Shown piece by piece: positions 26,538 to 35,931 of a stretch of DNA of 64,000 nt. Made by a program: the position numbers and the translations under genes. Source of the stretch: Coleofasciculus sp. FACHB-T130 (GTDB lineage: Bacteria; Cyanobacteriota; Cyanobacteriia; Cyanobacteriales; FACHB-T130); assembly GCF_014695375.1 (NCBI RefSeq), contig NZ_JACJOG010000050.1, forward strand, positions 1 through 64,000. Direction: 5' to 3'. A model generated the notes under the pieces. It was not told the DNA's origin and made no database searches. It saw only the letters and a list, made by a program, of their open reading frames with translations. The first letter of the stretch is position 1. Each line of letters opens with the position of its first letter.

Positions 26538-27470
26538 TTATTTTTGCGGTGTGCTATCGCCGTATTTAATCAAAAGCGCGATCGCTACACTCACGGCAAA
26601 AATTAATACCATACTCAAAGATGAGCCAAATCCCCAATTCTGAGTCGCACCTAAAAACTGGTTATAAATCAAGCGGGATATGGTCATGCTGGAGGCACCA
26701 CCCAGCAATTCCGGATCGACAAAATCCCCTAAAGTACTAATAAATACAAGCAAAGAACCCGCAGCGATTCCTGGTAGCGTTTGCGGGACAGTCACTTTCC
26801 AAAAAGTGTCAATCGGATTTGCCCCCAAATCGGCAGATGCCTCCAGCAACCGCCGATCCAGTTTTTCTACAGAAGCGTAAAGAATTAACACCATGTAGGG
26901 CAAATAACTGTAACCCATCCCAATAAACACGGCTGAACTCTGGTTCAGCAACTCCAAAGCCGGAAGTCCTAAAGTCGTTAACATCGTGTTCAGGACACCC
27001 GTAGGACGCAAAATTGTAATCCAGGCGTAAGAACGCAGCAGCGATGATGTCCACAAAGGCAAGACAAAGCCTAGCAGCAGCAAATTTCGCCACTGTTTCG
27101 GTGCCATTTGACCAATCCAGTAGGCAACTGGAAATCCGAGTAAAAGACAAACGATTGTAGTGCCAATTGCAAAAAATAGCGATCGCCCGATTACCTGCAA
27201 GTAAACTGGTTGAAACACCAGCGTATAGTTATCCAAACCGCTGGGATTCACCACATCCCCAGGTCGGATTCCTGGCACTAAACTCAGCTGAAAAATCACC
27301 AGCGTTGGCAGCACTAGCAACAAACCCAACCAGATACCAGCAGGACCCAGCAGTGCCATTGGTTCCAACCACTTCAAGCCGGGGCGTCTGCTGCCCATTA
27401 GCACTGGCGATTCTATTCCATCAGAGGGAGTGGGATTGGGGATAGAGGGAGGGGAAGTTGGGGTAGACAC
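26538..27470 (-). CDS. potB: Polyamine-type ABC transporter permease, PotB-like
   Basis: Membrane permease of 310 residues with about six helices after a proline-rich N-terminal tail (STPTSPPSIPNPTPSDG). The EAA loop is LLEASADLGANPIDTFWKVTVPQTLPG. Adjacent to potD, 117 bp upstream, and to potA further on, so it belongs to the polyamine transporter. The spacer to potD holds GAGTTTT heptamers. Confidence 0.9.
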   Translation of the reverse strand: MSTPTSPPSIPNPTPSDGIESPVLMGSRRPGLKWLEPMALLGPAGIWLGLLLVLPTLVIFQLSLVPGIRPGDVVNPSGLDNYTLVFQPVYLQVIGRSLFFAIGTTIVCLLLGFPVAYWIGQMAPKQWRNLLLLGFVLPLWTSSLLRSYAWITILRPTGVLNTMLTTLGLPALELLNQSSAVFIGMGYSYLPYMVLILYASVEKLDRRLLEASADLGANPIDTFWKVTVPQTLPGIAAGSLLVFISTLGDFVDPELLGGASSMTISRLIYNQFLGATQNWGFGSSLSMVLIFAVSVAIALLIKYGDSTPQK

Positions 27471-27480
27471 GACAGAAAAG

Positions 27481-27513
27481 AGTTTTGAGTTTTGAGTTTT
27501 GAGTTTTGAGTTA
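27481..27513. repeat. GAGTTTT heptamer array between potB and potD
   Basis: Four to five copies of the heptamer AGTTTTG lie in the spacer between potD and potB. It is the same heptamer that forms the terminator-like repeat at 16942-16983. Confidence 0.9.
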
Positions 27514-27587
27514 GTAATGAAAGATGATTGATAGGAAGTATCAATTATTGCTTCAATTCATCATTCAAAACTCAAGATTATTTAATG

Positions 27588-28727
27588 TTAGCTGCTCGTC
27601 AATCGAGTCCAATAGGATTCATAAACTTCGGCAACTTTTCCAAGCGGCGCAACGCCTTCGCATTGAGCAAGTACCGCCTCTGCGGGAAATAAAATCTGAT
27701 TGTTACGAATTTCATCCGGTAACTGGTTGTAGCCAGCTTGATTGGGTGTTGCGAAACTTAAACGTTCGCAAATCTGAGCGGCGACATCAGGTTGCAACAT
27801 AAAGTTAATCCAGGCATAAGCTCCTTCTGGATTGGGAGCTGTTATCGGAACAACCAGTGTGTCAGTCCACACCGAAGAACCACTCCGAGGAATTAGATAT
27901 TGTAAGTTTTTATTTTCTGGAATAATTTCATTGGCATCGGATGAAAATCCCATTGCCAGCAGCAAATCCCCAGTTAAAATTTGAGTTCTCCAGGCATCAG
28001 AGGTGAAAGAAGCGAGGGCCGGTTTGAGCGCCATTAACTTTTCATACGCCTGTTTAATCTGCTGCGGGTCTTTTGAGTTGTAAGAGTACCCCAGCATTTT
28101 CAACACCGCACCCATTACTTCCCGAACATCATTCAGCAAGGTCATCCTTCGAGAAAGTGCCTGCTGATTGTCCCAGAGATAATTCCAATCTGCTGGTGGT
28201 TGCTTCAGCTTCTGGGTGTTGTAAATGAGACCCGTTGTTCCCCAACTCAGAGGTATGCTGTAGCGGTTTTCTGGGTCATAGACGGGATTCTGGAAGCGGG
28301 GAAACAACCGATCCAAACCTACCACACGGGAGCGATCGATTTCACTGAGCAAGCCCAGTTCCACCATCTTCCTCACCGTATAGTCAGATGGGTAAATAAT
28401 GCTGTAGTCCCCGCCTCCCAATGCTTGAATCCTGGCTAGCATCGCTTCGTTGGAATCATAGACATCAGCAATGACCTTGATTCCAGTCTCTTTGGTAAAG
28501 CGTTTTAACAAATCCTCATCGGTATAGCCAGCCCAAGTGTAGAGATACAATAACTTGTTGTTGGATGCATCAGAGTTGGCGGGTGCCGAGCGCACTTGGG
28601 CAAGCGTCCAGCCGCAACCAGACATTGCCAGTCCGAGGGTAGCAGCAGCTGACGTTTGTAAAAACCTACGTCGTGTTGAGTGTTGTGGGTTCGTCCGTTG
28701 AGCAGTTGGAGGCACGGGATTCAGCAA
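27588..28727 (-). CDS. potD: Polyamine-type ABC transporter substrate-binding lipoprotein, PotD-like
   Basis: Periplasmic solute-binding protein, 379 residues. The N-terminus has RRRFLQTSAAATLGLAMSGC, which combines a Tat-type twin Arg with a lipobox ending in Cys, so it is probably a membrane-anchored lipoprotein. Mature features include LYLYTWAGYTDEDLLKRF and YNTQKLKQPPADW, typical of PotD/PotF. Gene order with potA and potB supports polyamine uptake; the exact ligand is inferred. Confidence 0.92.
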   Translation of the reverse strand: MLNPVPPTAQRTNPQHSTRRRFLQTSAAATLGLAMSGCGWTLAQVRSAPANSDASNNKLLYLYTWAGYTDEDLLKRFTKETGIKVIADVYDSNEAMLARIQALGGGDYSIIYPSDYTVRKMVELGLLSEIDRSRVVGLDRLFPRFQNPVYDPENRYSIPLSWGTTGLIYNTQKLKQPPADWNYLWDNQQALSRRMTLLNDVREVMGAVLKMLGYSYNSKDPQQIKQAYEKLMALKPALASFTSDAWRTQILTGDLLLAMGFSSDANEIIPENKNLQYLIPRSGSSVWTDTLVVPITAPNPEGAYAWINFMLQPDVAAQICERLSFATPNQAGYNQLPDEIRNNQILFPAEAVLAQCEGVAPLGKVAEVYESYWTRLTSS

Positions 28728-29253
28728 AGTTGCACGTCAATCGTCAAAATTTAGAAGAGGAAATTAAAAACTATCAAGGTGATTTTTTAGTTTTAATTTT
28801 TAATTTTTAATTTCTCTTTAACAGTATCTTACAGATTGCTCTATAGGGAGCGGTTCACCTAGTTCGGGCGTCAGTATTTTGATAGGCAAACATTAGATTT
28901 GTAGGGGTTTCTCAAATTTCCAGTCGTCATCCTGACTTTGAGGAGATAGCCCCGGAGTGATTGAATCGGTCGCTGAGTCAATTTGTCAAGTTCTGGGGGA
29001 AAGGAGCGCAAAATCAGTGCAGCAAAGGGCTGGCAGTCATCGATGGGAATGAATACTTTTTAATGTTTGGTGGTAGCCGGAAGCGATCGCTTCCGGCGTC
29101 TCTAGCCAACGACCAATGGGTTGACCGGGTTCCCCGAAAGCAAGCGATTGCACTGGTCTGACCATGAGATTCTAACGCTTGTTGAAACTGCATTCAGCCC
29201 GGTCGCTGCTGGGAATGTCGGGAGACGTACGGGTAGCGATCGCTGCATTGTCT
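28728..29253. other. 526-bp gap between potA and potD with HIP1 palindrome
   Basis: No convincing gene. A TTTTTAA-type AT-rich repeat lies at about 28780-28815. A perfect 22-bp palindrome centred on GCGATCGC, with arms GCCGGAA and TTCCGGC, is at 29076-29097. The length of the gap inside an otherwise compact transporter cluster suggests independent promoters for potD and potA or a lost gene. Confidence 0.6.
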
Positions 29254-30381
29254 CTAGGCATTCATTGCCAGACAATCGGTAGCTGCCCAGTGAGCATAGA
29301 TAGGAGTATGCAAGGCAGGCTCAATTCCCACAGTATTCATCTGCCGAACCGTTAAGCGATCGCCTGAAAGTAACTCCACCACATAATGAACATGAGTTCC
29401 CATGTACATCACGTGCTTCAGACGACCTTCAAAGCAGTTGATTGGCATCGCTGGCGGATAGAGACTTAGCTGAATCTTCTCTGGACGCACGCATACCACA
29501 ACCTCCTGGACACCAATCTCATCCCAAGGCTCTAACGGCTGCACCACAACTGGCAAACCGCTTTTGGTGACAACTTTGAGCGTTGAGTAGTCAGAAGCTT
29601 CAATCCGCCCCTCAAATAGATTGGTATCCCCAATGAAATCCGCCACAAATGGTGTTTTGGGATGCTCGTAGATTTCAGTAGGCGAACCAATTTGCTCAAT
29701 CTTGCCCCCACGCATGACTGCAATCCGGTCGGAGAGACTTAGCGCTTCCTCCTGGTCGTGCGTCACCATCACAAACGTCAACCCGAGGTCTTGATGTAAA
29801 TTGGATAATTCCACCTGCATCTGTTTACGCAGCTTCAAATCCAATGCCCCCAAAGGTTCATCCAGCAAAACCACCGCTGGACGATTCACTAGCGCCCGTG
29901 CTAAAGCCACTCGTTGCTGTTGTCCCCCAGAAAGCTGGGAAGGAAAGCGGTTAGCATAGGTTTCCATTTTGACCAGCTTCAGCGCTTCTTGCACTCGTTC
30001 GGAAATTTCGGTCCTGGGTCGCTTTTTAATTCGCAATCCGAAAGCAATATTTTCCCAAACGCTCAGATGGCTAAACAAAGCATAGCTCTGAAAAACGGTA
30101 TTCACCGGACGCCGGTGGGGCGGCACATGGTTCATCGTCTGCCCCTGAATCAGCACCTCTCCTGCCGAGGGAGTTTCAAACCCAGCCATTAAGCGCAAAG
30201 TTGTGGTCTTGCCACAGCCAGAGGGGCCTAAAATACTGAAAAATTCTCCTCGGTGGATCTCCAGATCAACCCCCCGGACTGCTGTTTCTCCATTGAATAC
30301 CTTAAAAACCTTGCGGAGTTCCACATCCAGTTCATTTGTAGTCTCCGGAGAGCGTTGTTCTGCTAAAGAAGTTTGAGACAT
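29254..30381 (-). CDS. potA: Polyamine-type ABC transporter ATPase, PotA-like
   Basis: ATP-binding subunit of 375 residues. Walker A is GPSGCGKTTTL, the Q-loop is TVFQSYALF, the signature is LSGGQQQRVALARAL, and Walker B is VVLLDEPLGALD. The C-terminal TOBE-like domain (from about 260) matches PotA length. ATG 30381 is chosen because MSQTSLAEQ is the natural start. It is divergent to the PBP2 gene. Confidence 0.95.
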   Translation of the reverse strand: MSQTSLAEQRSPETTNELDVELRKVFKVFNGETAVRGVDLEIHRGEFFSILGPSGCGKTTTLRLMAGFETPSAGEVLIQGQTMNHVPPHRRPVNTVFQSYALFSHLSVWENIAFGLRIKKRPRTEISERVQEALKLVKMETYANRFPSQLSGGQQQRVALARALVNRPAVVLLDEPLGALDLKLRKQMQVELSNLHQDLGLTFVMVTHDQEEALSLSDRIAVMRGGKIEQIGSPTEIYEHPKTPFVADFIGDTNLFEGRIEASDYSTLKVVTKSGLPVVVQPLEPWDEIGVQEVVVCVRPEKIQLSLYPPAMPINCFEGRLKHVMYMGTHVHYVVELLSGDRLTVRQMNTVGIEPALHTPIYAHWAATDCLAMNA

Positions 30382-30789
30382 AGTTGATGATTCCCAGTGG
30401 CGATGCCCCACAGAGGTTTGAATTGCTCAACACACGCCGTCGCGTCTGTTTTGTGAAGGCTGAGCCGGTGATGCTTGGTTGAGCGTTGTTGGTTGAGCGT
30501 TGATTGCTAACTTTGGTTTATTTTAGCTGTCGGACTCAGTCCGATTGCGATTCGCTTAAAAATTTGCCATTCTTTGATTCGTTGAACCTGAAAAAGTACA
30601 GGACAAAGTACAAGTGATTCCCGCTCTGTGCTGGATGCTATTTCCACGGCACCCATTTTCAGGACACCTCCAGTTCATCTTATTGAAGTGTGACGGTACA
30701 CTATGTAGGAGCAATCCCTCTGTGAATTGCCGCCCACTCAAAATACCTTTTGTTTCCCTGTTTAGAGCCAATTTATTCAGCCTCCTGCT
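30382..30789. promoter_or_regulatory. Divergent promoter region between potA and PBP2
   Basis: 408 bp between divergent starts. Near 30476-30510 a direct repeat GGTTGAGCGTTG occurs twice. Nothing else recognisable; no RNA or small gene seen. Confidence 0.5.
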
Positions 30790-32586
30790 ATGACCTTAAT
30801 CGCTCGGTCTTCCTCAATTGGGCGTCAATCCACCCCCCGAACTGTGGGCCGACGTCTCCAATCTGTAATTATCATGTTGCTCGTTACCTTACTCTTGGCG
30901 GGTGGGATTGGCGCTCGTTTAGTTTTTTTACAAGTGGTTCAGGGGGAACGTAACCGACAGCTGGCAGAAAACAATCGGATTCGTTTGATTCCCAAACAGC
31001 CGGCCCGAGGCACCATTTTCGACCGCAAGGGAAGAGTTTTGGCGAGCAGTCGGCTGTCTCACTCGGTTTTTTTGTGGCCCATCGCCCGCAAGCAGAAGGA
31101 TTGGCCTGCTACCCTCAGCCGCCTTTCGGAACTGTTAAATGTTCCTGAGAAAGAAATTCAAAAGCAACTAGAAAAAGCCGGTTATACCTCGACCTCGCTG
31201 TTACGAATTGCTCGTGACATCAATCCTGCCCAAATTACGGCACTTGAAGAGTACAGGAGCCAACTAGAGGGCGTAGAGGTGGATATTGAAGGGGTACGAA
31301 ACTACCCCAACGCTGAGGTGGGCGCTCACGTCTTAGGGTATACGGGGGAAATGAACGATGAAGAGCTAGCCAAGATGAAAGATCAAGGCTACCGCTTGGG
31401 TGATGTGATTGGCCAGATGGGTGTGGAGGCAGCTTTTGAAAAACCGCTACGGGGAGAATGGGGCGGTCAACAAGTTGAGGTAGATGGTGCGGGTCAAGTG
31501 CTGCGGATTCTTGGTCAGAAAAAGGCGAAGGCTGGGAAGGATGTGCAGTTAACGCTGGATCTGGATTTGCAGAAGGCTGCGGAGCGGGCATTGGGCGATC
31601 GCAAGGGCGCAATCGTGGCAATGGACCCCAACAATGGGGCAATTTTGGCAATGGTCAGCCGCCCAGGCTTCGATCCCAACGTTTTCTCTAAGCGGATCAC
31701 CCCAGAAACTTGGAAGAAAGTACAAAGTAAGGGCAACCCCTTCGTCAACCGCGCTTTAAGAGTCTTTCCACCAGCGAGTACCTTCAAGATTGTCACGGCT
31801 AGCGCTGCGATTGAATCGGGTAAATATTCTCCGAATACGGTATTAGCAACCTATCCTTACTTAACCGTCGGTGGGATTCGGTTTGGGGAATGGAACCATG
31901 CTGGATTTGGCCCCTTGGGATTTGTTGGGGCGCTAGCGATGAGTAGCGATACTTTCTTTTATCAGATTGGTAAAGGAATAGGTGGTCCCACCTTGATTGA
32001 CTGGACTCGGAAGTATGGCTTTGGTCAAAAAACGGGGATTGAGTTAGCTTCAGAAGAATTGCCGGGGTTGGTTGCGGATGCAGCCTGGAAGGAGAAGCGA
32101 TTGAAGCAGGAATGGACTATCGGAGACACGGTGAATATGTCCATTGGTCAGGGCTTCTTGCAAACGACGCCGCTACAAGTTGCCGTGATGTTTGCGGTTC
32201 CGGCAAATGGTGGCTATCGAGTTAAACCCCACCTGCTCAAAGATAATGAGGCGTCCAAAAACTGGCGAGAGTCCTTGAATATGAAACCAGAAACGCTAAG
32301 GGTGGTGCGCCAAGGACTCCGGAGCGTTGTGACTAGCGGCACTGGAAAAGCGGTGAATGCGCCAACGCTACCCCCGGTTGCCGGGAAGAGTGGTACGGCA
32401 GAGGCTCCACCAGGACTGTCTCACGCCTGGTTTGGTGCCTATGCGCCTGCGGACAAGCCAAAGATTGTGGTTGTGGCGTTTGCGGAACATTCTGGAGGCG
32501 GCGGCGGTAAGGTAGCAGCCCCAATGGTGTTAAAAGTTTTGGAGGCTTATTTTCAGGTCAAGAAACCTGTTAAACCCGTTAAGTAA
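30790..32586 (+). CDS. mrdA: Penicillin-binding protein 2 (class B transpeptidase)
   Basis: Elongation-type peptidoglycan transpeptidase of 598 residues. One N-terminal membrane helix lies at about 25-48. A dimerisation domain follows, with RGTIFDRKGRVLASS and IEGVRNYPNAEVGAHVLGY. The transpeptidase domain has the SxxK box PPASTFKIV near Ser329, the SSD box AMSSDTFF, and KSGTAEAPP near 533. All catalytic motifs are intact. It probably works with RodA in lateral wall growth. The downstream neighbour is convergent DUF4335. Confidence 0.93.
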   Translation: MTLIARSSSIGRQSTPRTVGRRLQSVIIMLLVTLLLAGGIGARLVFLQVVQGERNRQLAENNRIRLIPKQPARGTIFDRKGRVLASSRLSHSVFLWPIARKQKDWPATLSRLSELLNVPEKEIQKQLEKAGYTSTSLLRIARDINPAQITALEEYRSQLEGVEVDIEGVRNYPNAEVGAHVLGYTGEMNDEELAKMKDQGYRLGDVIGQMGVEAAFEKPLRGEWGGQQVEVDGAGQVLRILGQKKAKAGKDVQLTLDLDLQKAAERALGDRKGAIVAMDPNNGAILAMVSRPGFDPNVFSKRITPETWKKVQSKGNPFVNRALRVFPPASTFKIVTASAAIESGKYSPNTVLATYPYLTVGGIRFGEWNHAGFGPLGFVGALAMSSDTFFYQIGKGIGGPTLIDWTRKYGFGQKTGIELASEELPGLVADAAWKEKRLKQEWTIGDTVNMSIGQGFLQTTPLQVAVMFAVPANGGYRVKPHLLKDNEASKNWRESLNMKPETLRVVRQGLRSVVTSGTGKAVNAPTLPPVAGKSGTAEAPPGLSHAWFGAYAPADKPKIVVVAFAEHSGGGGGKVAAPMVLKVLEAYFQVKKPVKPVK

Positions 32587-32587
32587 A

Positions 32588-32644
32588 TTGTGAGGGGTTA
32601 GTTGTTAGTGTTTAGAGGAAAGGCTAACAACTGACTCCTCACAA
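32588..32644. terminator. Heptamer-like inverted repeat between PBP2 and DUF4335 genes
   Basis: TTGTGAGGGGTTAGTTGTTAG is matched at 19 of 21 positions by an inverted copy at 32624-32644, with a 15-nt loop. It sits between two convergent stops (32586 and 32683). A second tandem copy of the CAACTGACTCCTCA unit follows. It can act as a terminator in both directions, although no strong T-run is present. Confidence 0.6.
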
Positions 32645-32682
32645 CTGACTCCTCACAACTGGTTCCTGACTATTGACTGCTC

Positions 32683-34080
32683 TCAATTTCTCTGCAACGA
32701 CCTAACTTCGATGGTGCCGTTGGGTGCGAACACCACTCTGAATTGGGCGAGGGGTTCCTGGGGGACAGCGTCTGGCGAGTTGCTCGGCTGGAAGAGTTTA
32801 GGCAGGGGCGTTTCATCCTCGTAATCAAAGGCTGGTTGATTCTGTGGCTCGTAATCGGCGACGACACCGTCTTTGTTTACGGCGACACGGTATTGTAAGC
32901 TCCGTGGAAAACTGGGAGTGGCTTGCCAATTTTGCTTGAGTTGTTCGGAAAGCCGAGCTTCTAAACTCTCTATCTGAGCTGAGTCGGTAATTTCTGGACC
33001 GAGGCTGGGCTTTTCTTTATACCCATACCAGGGACTCACTTGGGGGACGCCTCGTCTAGTAAATACCACCCGGAACTGAGCCAGGGGTTCTTTGCTGATG
33101 TCGCTACCAGTGGCAGGGATATAGAGCAATTCTGGGAGCGGAGTTTCTTCTAAGCGATCGCGTGCGGCTGAGTTAACTGGCTTGTAACCCACCACAGCTC
33201 CGTCTTTCCCTACGCCCACCCGATAAACTAAGTCTTGCCGAAACTGGCGGCGGGTCGTCCACTTCTGATAAATGTTGTTTTGCAGTTTCCGTTGTAAGAA
33301 GTACAACTGGGTGGGATCGGTCAGCTCTGGTGCTGCTGTCACCAGGGTTTCCAAGTCGGTAGCTTCAGCGCTAGATGACGTGGGGCTTGCTGTCGGCTGC
33401 TCGGACGAGACAGGGCTAGCAGGCGTCGTTAAGCTGTTGGGCTGGGGCAAGGGATCTTTGAGGTTCTTGACTTCGGGAGGGGGAACCCTAGAAAACGCGA
33501 TCGCTGCCAACGCCAAACTCGTGACCCCAACTGCTGCTGGTGCGGCGCGTTGTGCCACCGGCACTTCAGCCTTCGCATAGCGTTTCGGAACCGGCGCGAT
33601 GGACAGCATGATGTCTGGCAGCGTGCGACCATCAGCCAGGAACTGATCCACCGCCTCCACTAAATCAAACAGCTGTACCGTTGTGATATCAACTTGTCTT
33701 GCTTGGAGGGTTGTGGCTGTCCCACTGGATGCGCCACTATGAGTCGAGTCTCCACCACTTCCCGGCGACTCAACAATTAACCGATGCAGATGGGCATCTA
33801 TTTTCTGAAACTGCACTAAACTCGGCTTGTCTTTCAGACTATGGGAGTGAGGCACCCCACTCAAGAATTCTTGAGCATAGTTGCTGGCTGCTGTCACCAG
33901 GCTTTCAAAAAAGTCACGTCCTCCCGTTAATGGCTTCTCCTTACCCGCAAAATGGCACTCAGCATTAACCAGGATAGACATTAAGGGTCGGGTGTCCACC
34001 TGACCAGCAGCTGTAGCATCGCTTAACCCTTCTAGGATCAGCGTGCAGTTAGGCAGACTGTACGGACGGCGAATAGTCAT
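32683..34080 (-). CDS. DUF4335 family protein
   Basis: Cyanobacterium-specific DUF4335 protein of 465 residues, function unknown. The N-terminal TIRRPYSLPNCTLILEGLSD is typical. A probable membrane helix lies near 190-210, rich in Ala/Leu/Val (AAPAAVGVTSLALAAIAF), followed by a Ser/Pro/Thr-rich linker. The C-terminal half contains a tandem duplication of two similar modules (RQDLVYRVGVGKDGAVVGY and RSLQYRVAVNKDGVVADYE). It is next to DUF3038 on the same strand, a pairing commonly seen in cyanobacteria. Confidence 0.85.
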   Translation of the reverse strand: MTIRRPYSLPNCTLILEGLSDATAAGQVDTRPLMSILVNAECHFAGKEKPLTGGRDFFESLVTAASNYAQEFLSGVPHSHSLKDKPSLVQFQKIDAHLHRLIVESPGSGGDSTHSGASSGTATTLQARQVDITTVQLFDLVEAVDQFLADGRTLPDIMLSIAPVPKRYAKAEVPVAQRAAPAAVGVTSLALAAIAFSRVPPPEVKNLKDPLPQPNSLTTPASPVSSEQPTASPTSSSAEATDLETLVTAAPELTDPTQLYFLQRKLQNNIYQKWTTRRQFRQDLVYRVGVGKDGAVVGYKPVNSAARDRLEETPLPELLYIPATGSDISKEPLAQFRVVFTRRGVPQVSPWYGYKEKPSLGPEITDSAQIESLEARLSEQLKQNWQATPSFPRSLQYRVAVNKDGVVADYEPQNQPAFDYEDETPLPKLFQPSNSPDAVPQEPLAQFRVVFAPNGTIEVRSLQRN

Positions 34081-34083
34081 TTT

Positions 34084-34165
34084 CAGTTGGTGATTGGTAA
34101 TTGGTAACTGGTAATTCGGGAAAAAACTAATAGGTAATTGGTAATTGGTAACTGGTAAGTCGGGA
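34084..34165. repeat. TTGGTAA heptamer repeats upstream of DUF4335
   Basis: Two groups of tandem heptamers (TTGGTGA/TTGGTAA/CTGGTAA), at about 34087-34112 and 34134-34160, sit between the DUF3038 and DUF4335 genes. This is another heptamer family of the STRR class. Confidence 0.85.
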
Positions 34166-34284
34166 AAAGTTTTAAGTTTTGAGGGTTGAGTTTTTAATTC
34201 AAGAACTTTCTTCTCGTCTTAAAACGCAACACCAATGCTCATCACTCTTATTCTTAATTACCGATTACTCCTTTTCTATGAAAG

Positions 34285-34911
34285 TTACACTTCTCCATCA
34301 AAAAGGCTGCTCCAAAATCTTTGCATTCCAGACGTTCCCGTACAAAATAGCAGCTCGCTTAACAGCTCAATAGCCAGATTGTTTAACTTCTCATCAGAGT
34401 TATAGGCGGCGACACCAGCGCGTCGTGGATTCATTCGGCTCCGGAAGTGAGCGCGGAACCTTTCTAAATACTCAGACAAGCGAAAATGATGTTCTAATGG
34501 CACCTGCTTGTCACGCAGTTGTTGATAAGCCAGTAGCAGCTGCCGGATCAACACGGTTAACCGCCGTGCTAGATGGCAGACTAGGATCACCATCGCTTTG
34601 GCTTCATCCAGGGTTAGCAAACGGCGTGTATAAGATCGTCGTAGCGGGTTGCTGCTTCGGATTCGCCAAAGGTGTACCCGATTTTTGATAATTCCCTGGA
34701 GTTCCAAATCCTTCGCCACTGTCAGCATTGCTTCAGACCCTCCCAATTCCAGGGCTTCTATTGCTAGTAGCATCAGGTCAATTTGTAGCCGAGTTCGACG
34801 CGGACACCCACTTGACGACGAAATCGGTGGGTCAGGGAGATTGTCTAAAATCAGCGGCATTGACTCTCGTGGAGGACTGTTTAATGGCATTACGCTCACA
34901 GAAAGATTCAT
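34285..34911 (-). CDS. DUF3038 family protein
   Basis: Soluble helical protein of 208 residues from the cyanobacterial DUF3038 family; function unknown. Signature segments are LQIDLMLLAIEALELGGSEAML and NRVHLWRIRSSNPLRR. The region HFRLSEYLERFRAHFRSRMN is family-typical. The paired DUF4335 gene lies downstream, about 200 bp away. Confidence 0.85.
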   Translation of the reverse strand: MNLSVSVMPLNSPPRESMPLILDNLPDPPISSSSGCPRRTRLQIDLMLLAIEALELGGSEAMLTVAKDLELQGIIKNRVHLWRIRSSNPLRRSYTRRLLTLDEAKAMVILVCHLARRLTVLIRQLLLAYQQLRDKQVPLEHHFRLSEYLERFRAHFRSRMNPRRAGVAAYNSDEKLNNLAIELLSELLFCTGTSGMQRFWSSLFDGEV

Positions 34912-35310
34912 TCCAAATAGCAGGACAGTTGAACTGGTTGATGGCTCGCACGGGCTACAACGAATTGCATATGGAAATCAATGACTTTTGACGGTTACAT
35001 TTGTGTCCATCTGCTATCCGATTATTTATATGCCCAGCTGGATTTTACTAAAATCAGGGTGTCGCGATCGGGATTGAAGCTTCGGGCAAGTGGATGATTT
35101 TGGAGGTGGTTGTACTTGAATCATATAGATACGACTACTCACACGCTTCAATAGCTGCCCGCTGGCTCTTGAGTGTTAGGAATGCTCCAAAACCGTGCAG
35201 CCTTCTAGTGTACGATTTTCCAGGTATATCCTTGCACATCCGGGGGAGATCCTGCCTCTGTGATGCAACGGATACCGAGTTTACCTACAACCCTCTTTTT
35301 ACGAGCTGCT
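34912..35310. other. 399-bp divergent spacer between DUF3038 and apt
   Basis: No coding sequence or RNA recognised. It must hold the promoters of both flanking genes. No clear -10/-35 pair or repeat was identified. Confidence 0.5.
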
Positions 35311-35823
35311 ATGGATCTCAAGTCTCTGATACGCGACATTGCAGACTTTCCTAAACCAGGAATTCTGTTTCGGGATATAACGACGCTACTGCGAGATCCG
35401 GAAGGACTGCGCTACACCATTGAAACCTTAACCGAAAAGTGCGCCCAGTTGTCTCCAGAGTACGTCGTTGGGATGGAGTCGCGGGGTTTTATTATTGGGG
35501 CACCTCTGGCATACAAACTGGGAGTTGGGTTTATCCCCGTCCGGAAGCCTGGAAAGTTACCAGGTGCTGTTCACACGGTTGAGTATGAATTAGAGTACGG
35601 GATGGATCGCCTAGAGATGCATCAAGATGCTCTACATCCCGGAAGCCGTGTTTTGATTGTGGACGATCTGATCGCGACGGGTGGAACGGCAACGGCAACG
35701 GCTGAGCTGGTACAGAAAATTGGCTGCACCTTAGTAGGATTTGGATTTATCATCGAGCTAAGAGATTTAGGTGGGCGTCAACGACTTCCTGATGTGCCAA
35801 TTGTGACGCTGGTTGAGTATTAG
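35311..35823 (+). CDS. apt: Adenine phosphoribosyltransferase
   Basis: Salvages adenine to AMP using PRPP. The 170-residue protein starts [16 protein letters not shown] and has the PRPP loop [17 protein letters not shown], plus [15 protein letters not shown] and VRKPGKLPG. The frame extends to 35260, but ATG 35311 gives the exact family N-terminus. Single-gene unit or first gene before the permease; spacing to the permease start at 35932 is about 110 bp. Confidence 0.96.
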   Translation: MDLKSLIRDIADFPKPGILFRDITTLLRDPEGLRYTIETLTEKCAQLSPEYVVGMESRGFIIGAPLAYKLGVGFIPVRKPGKLPGAVHTVEYELEYGMDRLEMHQDALHPGSRVLIVDDLIATGGTATATAELVQKIGCTLVGFGFIIELRDLGGRQRLPDVPIVTLVEY

Positions 35824-35836
35824 GGAGCAACTGCTC

Positions 35837-35868
35837 ATGGCTAATTGCTAATTGCTAATGGAAAACAA
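35837..35868. repeat. GCTAATT heptamer repeat after apt
   Basis: Tandem GCTAATT-type heptamers (GGCTAATTGCTAATTGCTAATGG) follow apt. A related ATTAGCGATTAGCAA inverted segment occurs at 35880-35895. The upstream open frame of the next gene begins in this repeat. Confidence 0.8.
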
Positions 35869-35931
35869 GCTATTAAACAATTAGCGATTAGCAAGTTACA
35901 AAAATTTTGGCGATATGGGATTCTATATTTC

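Noticed and set aside
28961-29161. 66-residue open frame in the potA-potD gap
   Set aside because: No ribosome site, no recognisable composition or motif, and it spans the HIP1 palindrome; best explained as chance.
32633-32670. ACTCCTCACAA motif resembling the core of the cyanobacterial small RNA Yfr1
   Set aside because: The motif occurs in tandem within a repeat that forms the spacer inverted repeat, and the two flanking Yfr1 hairpins are absent.
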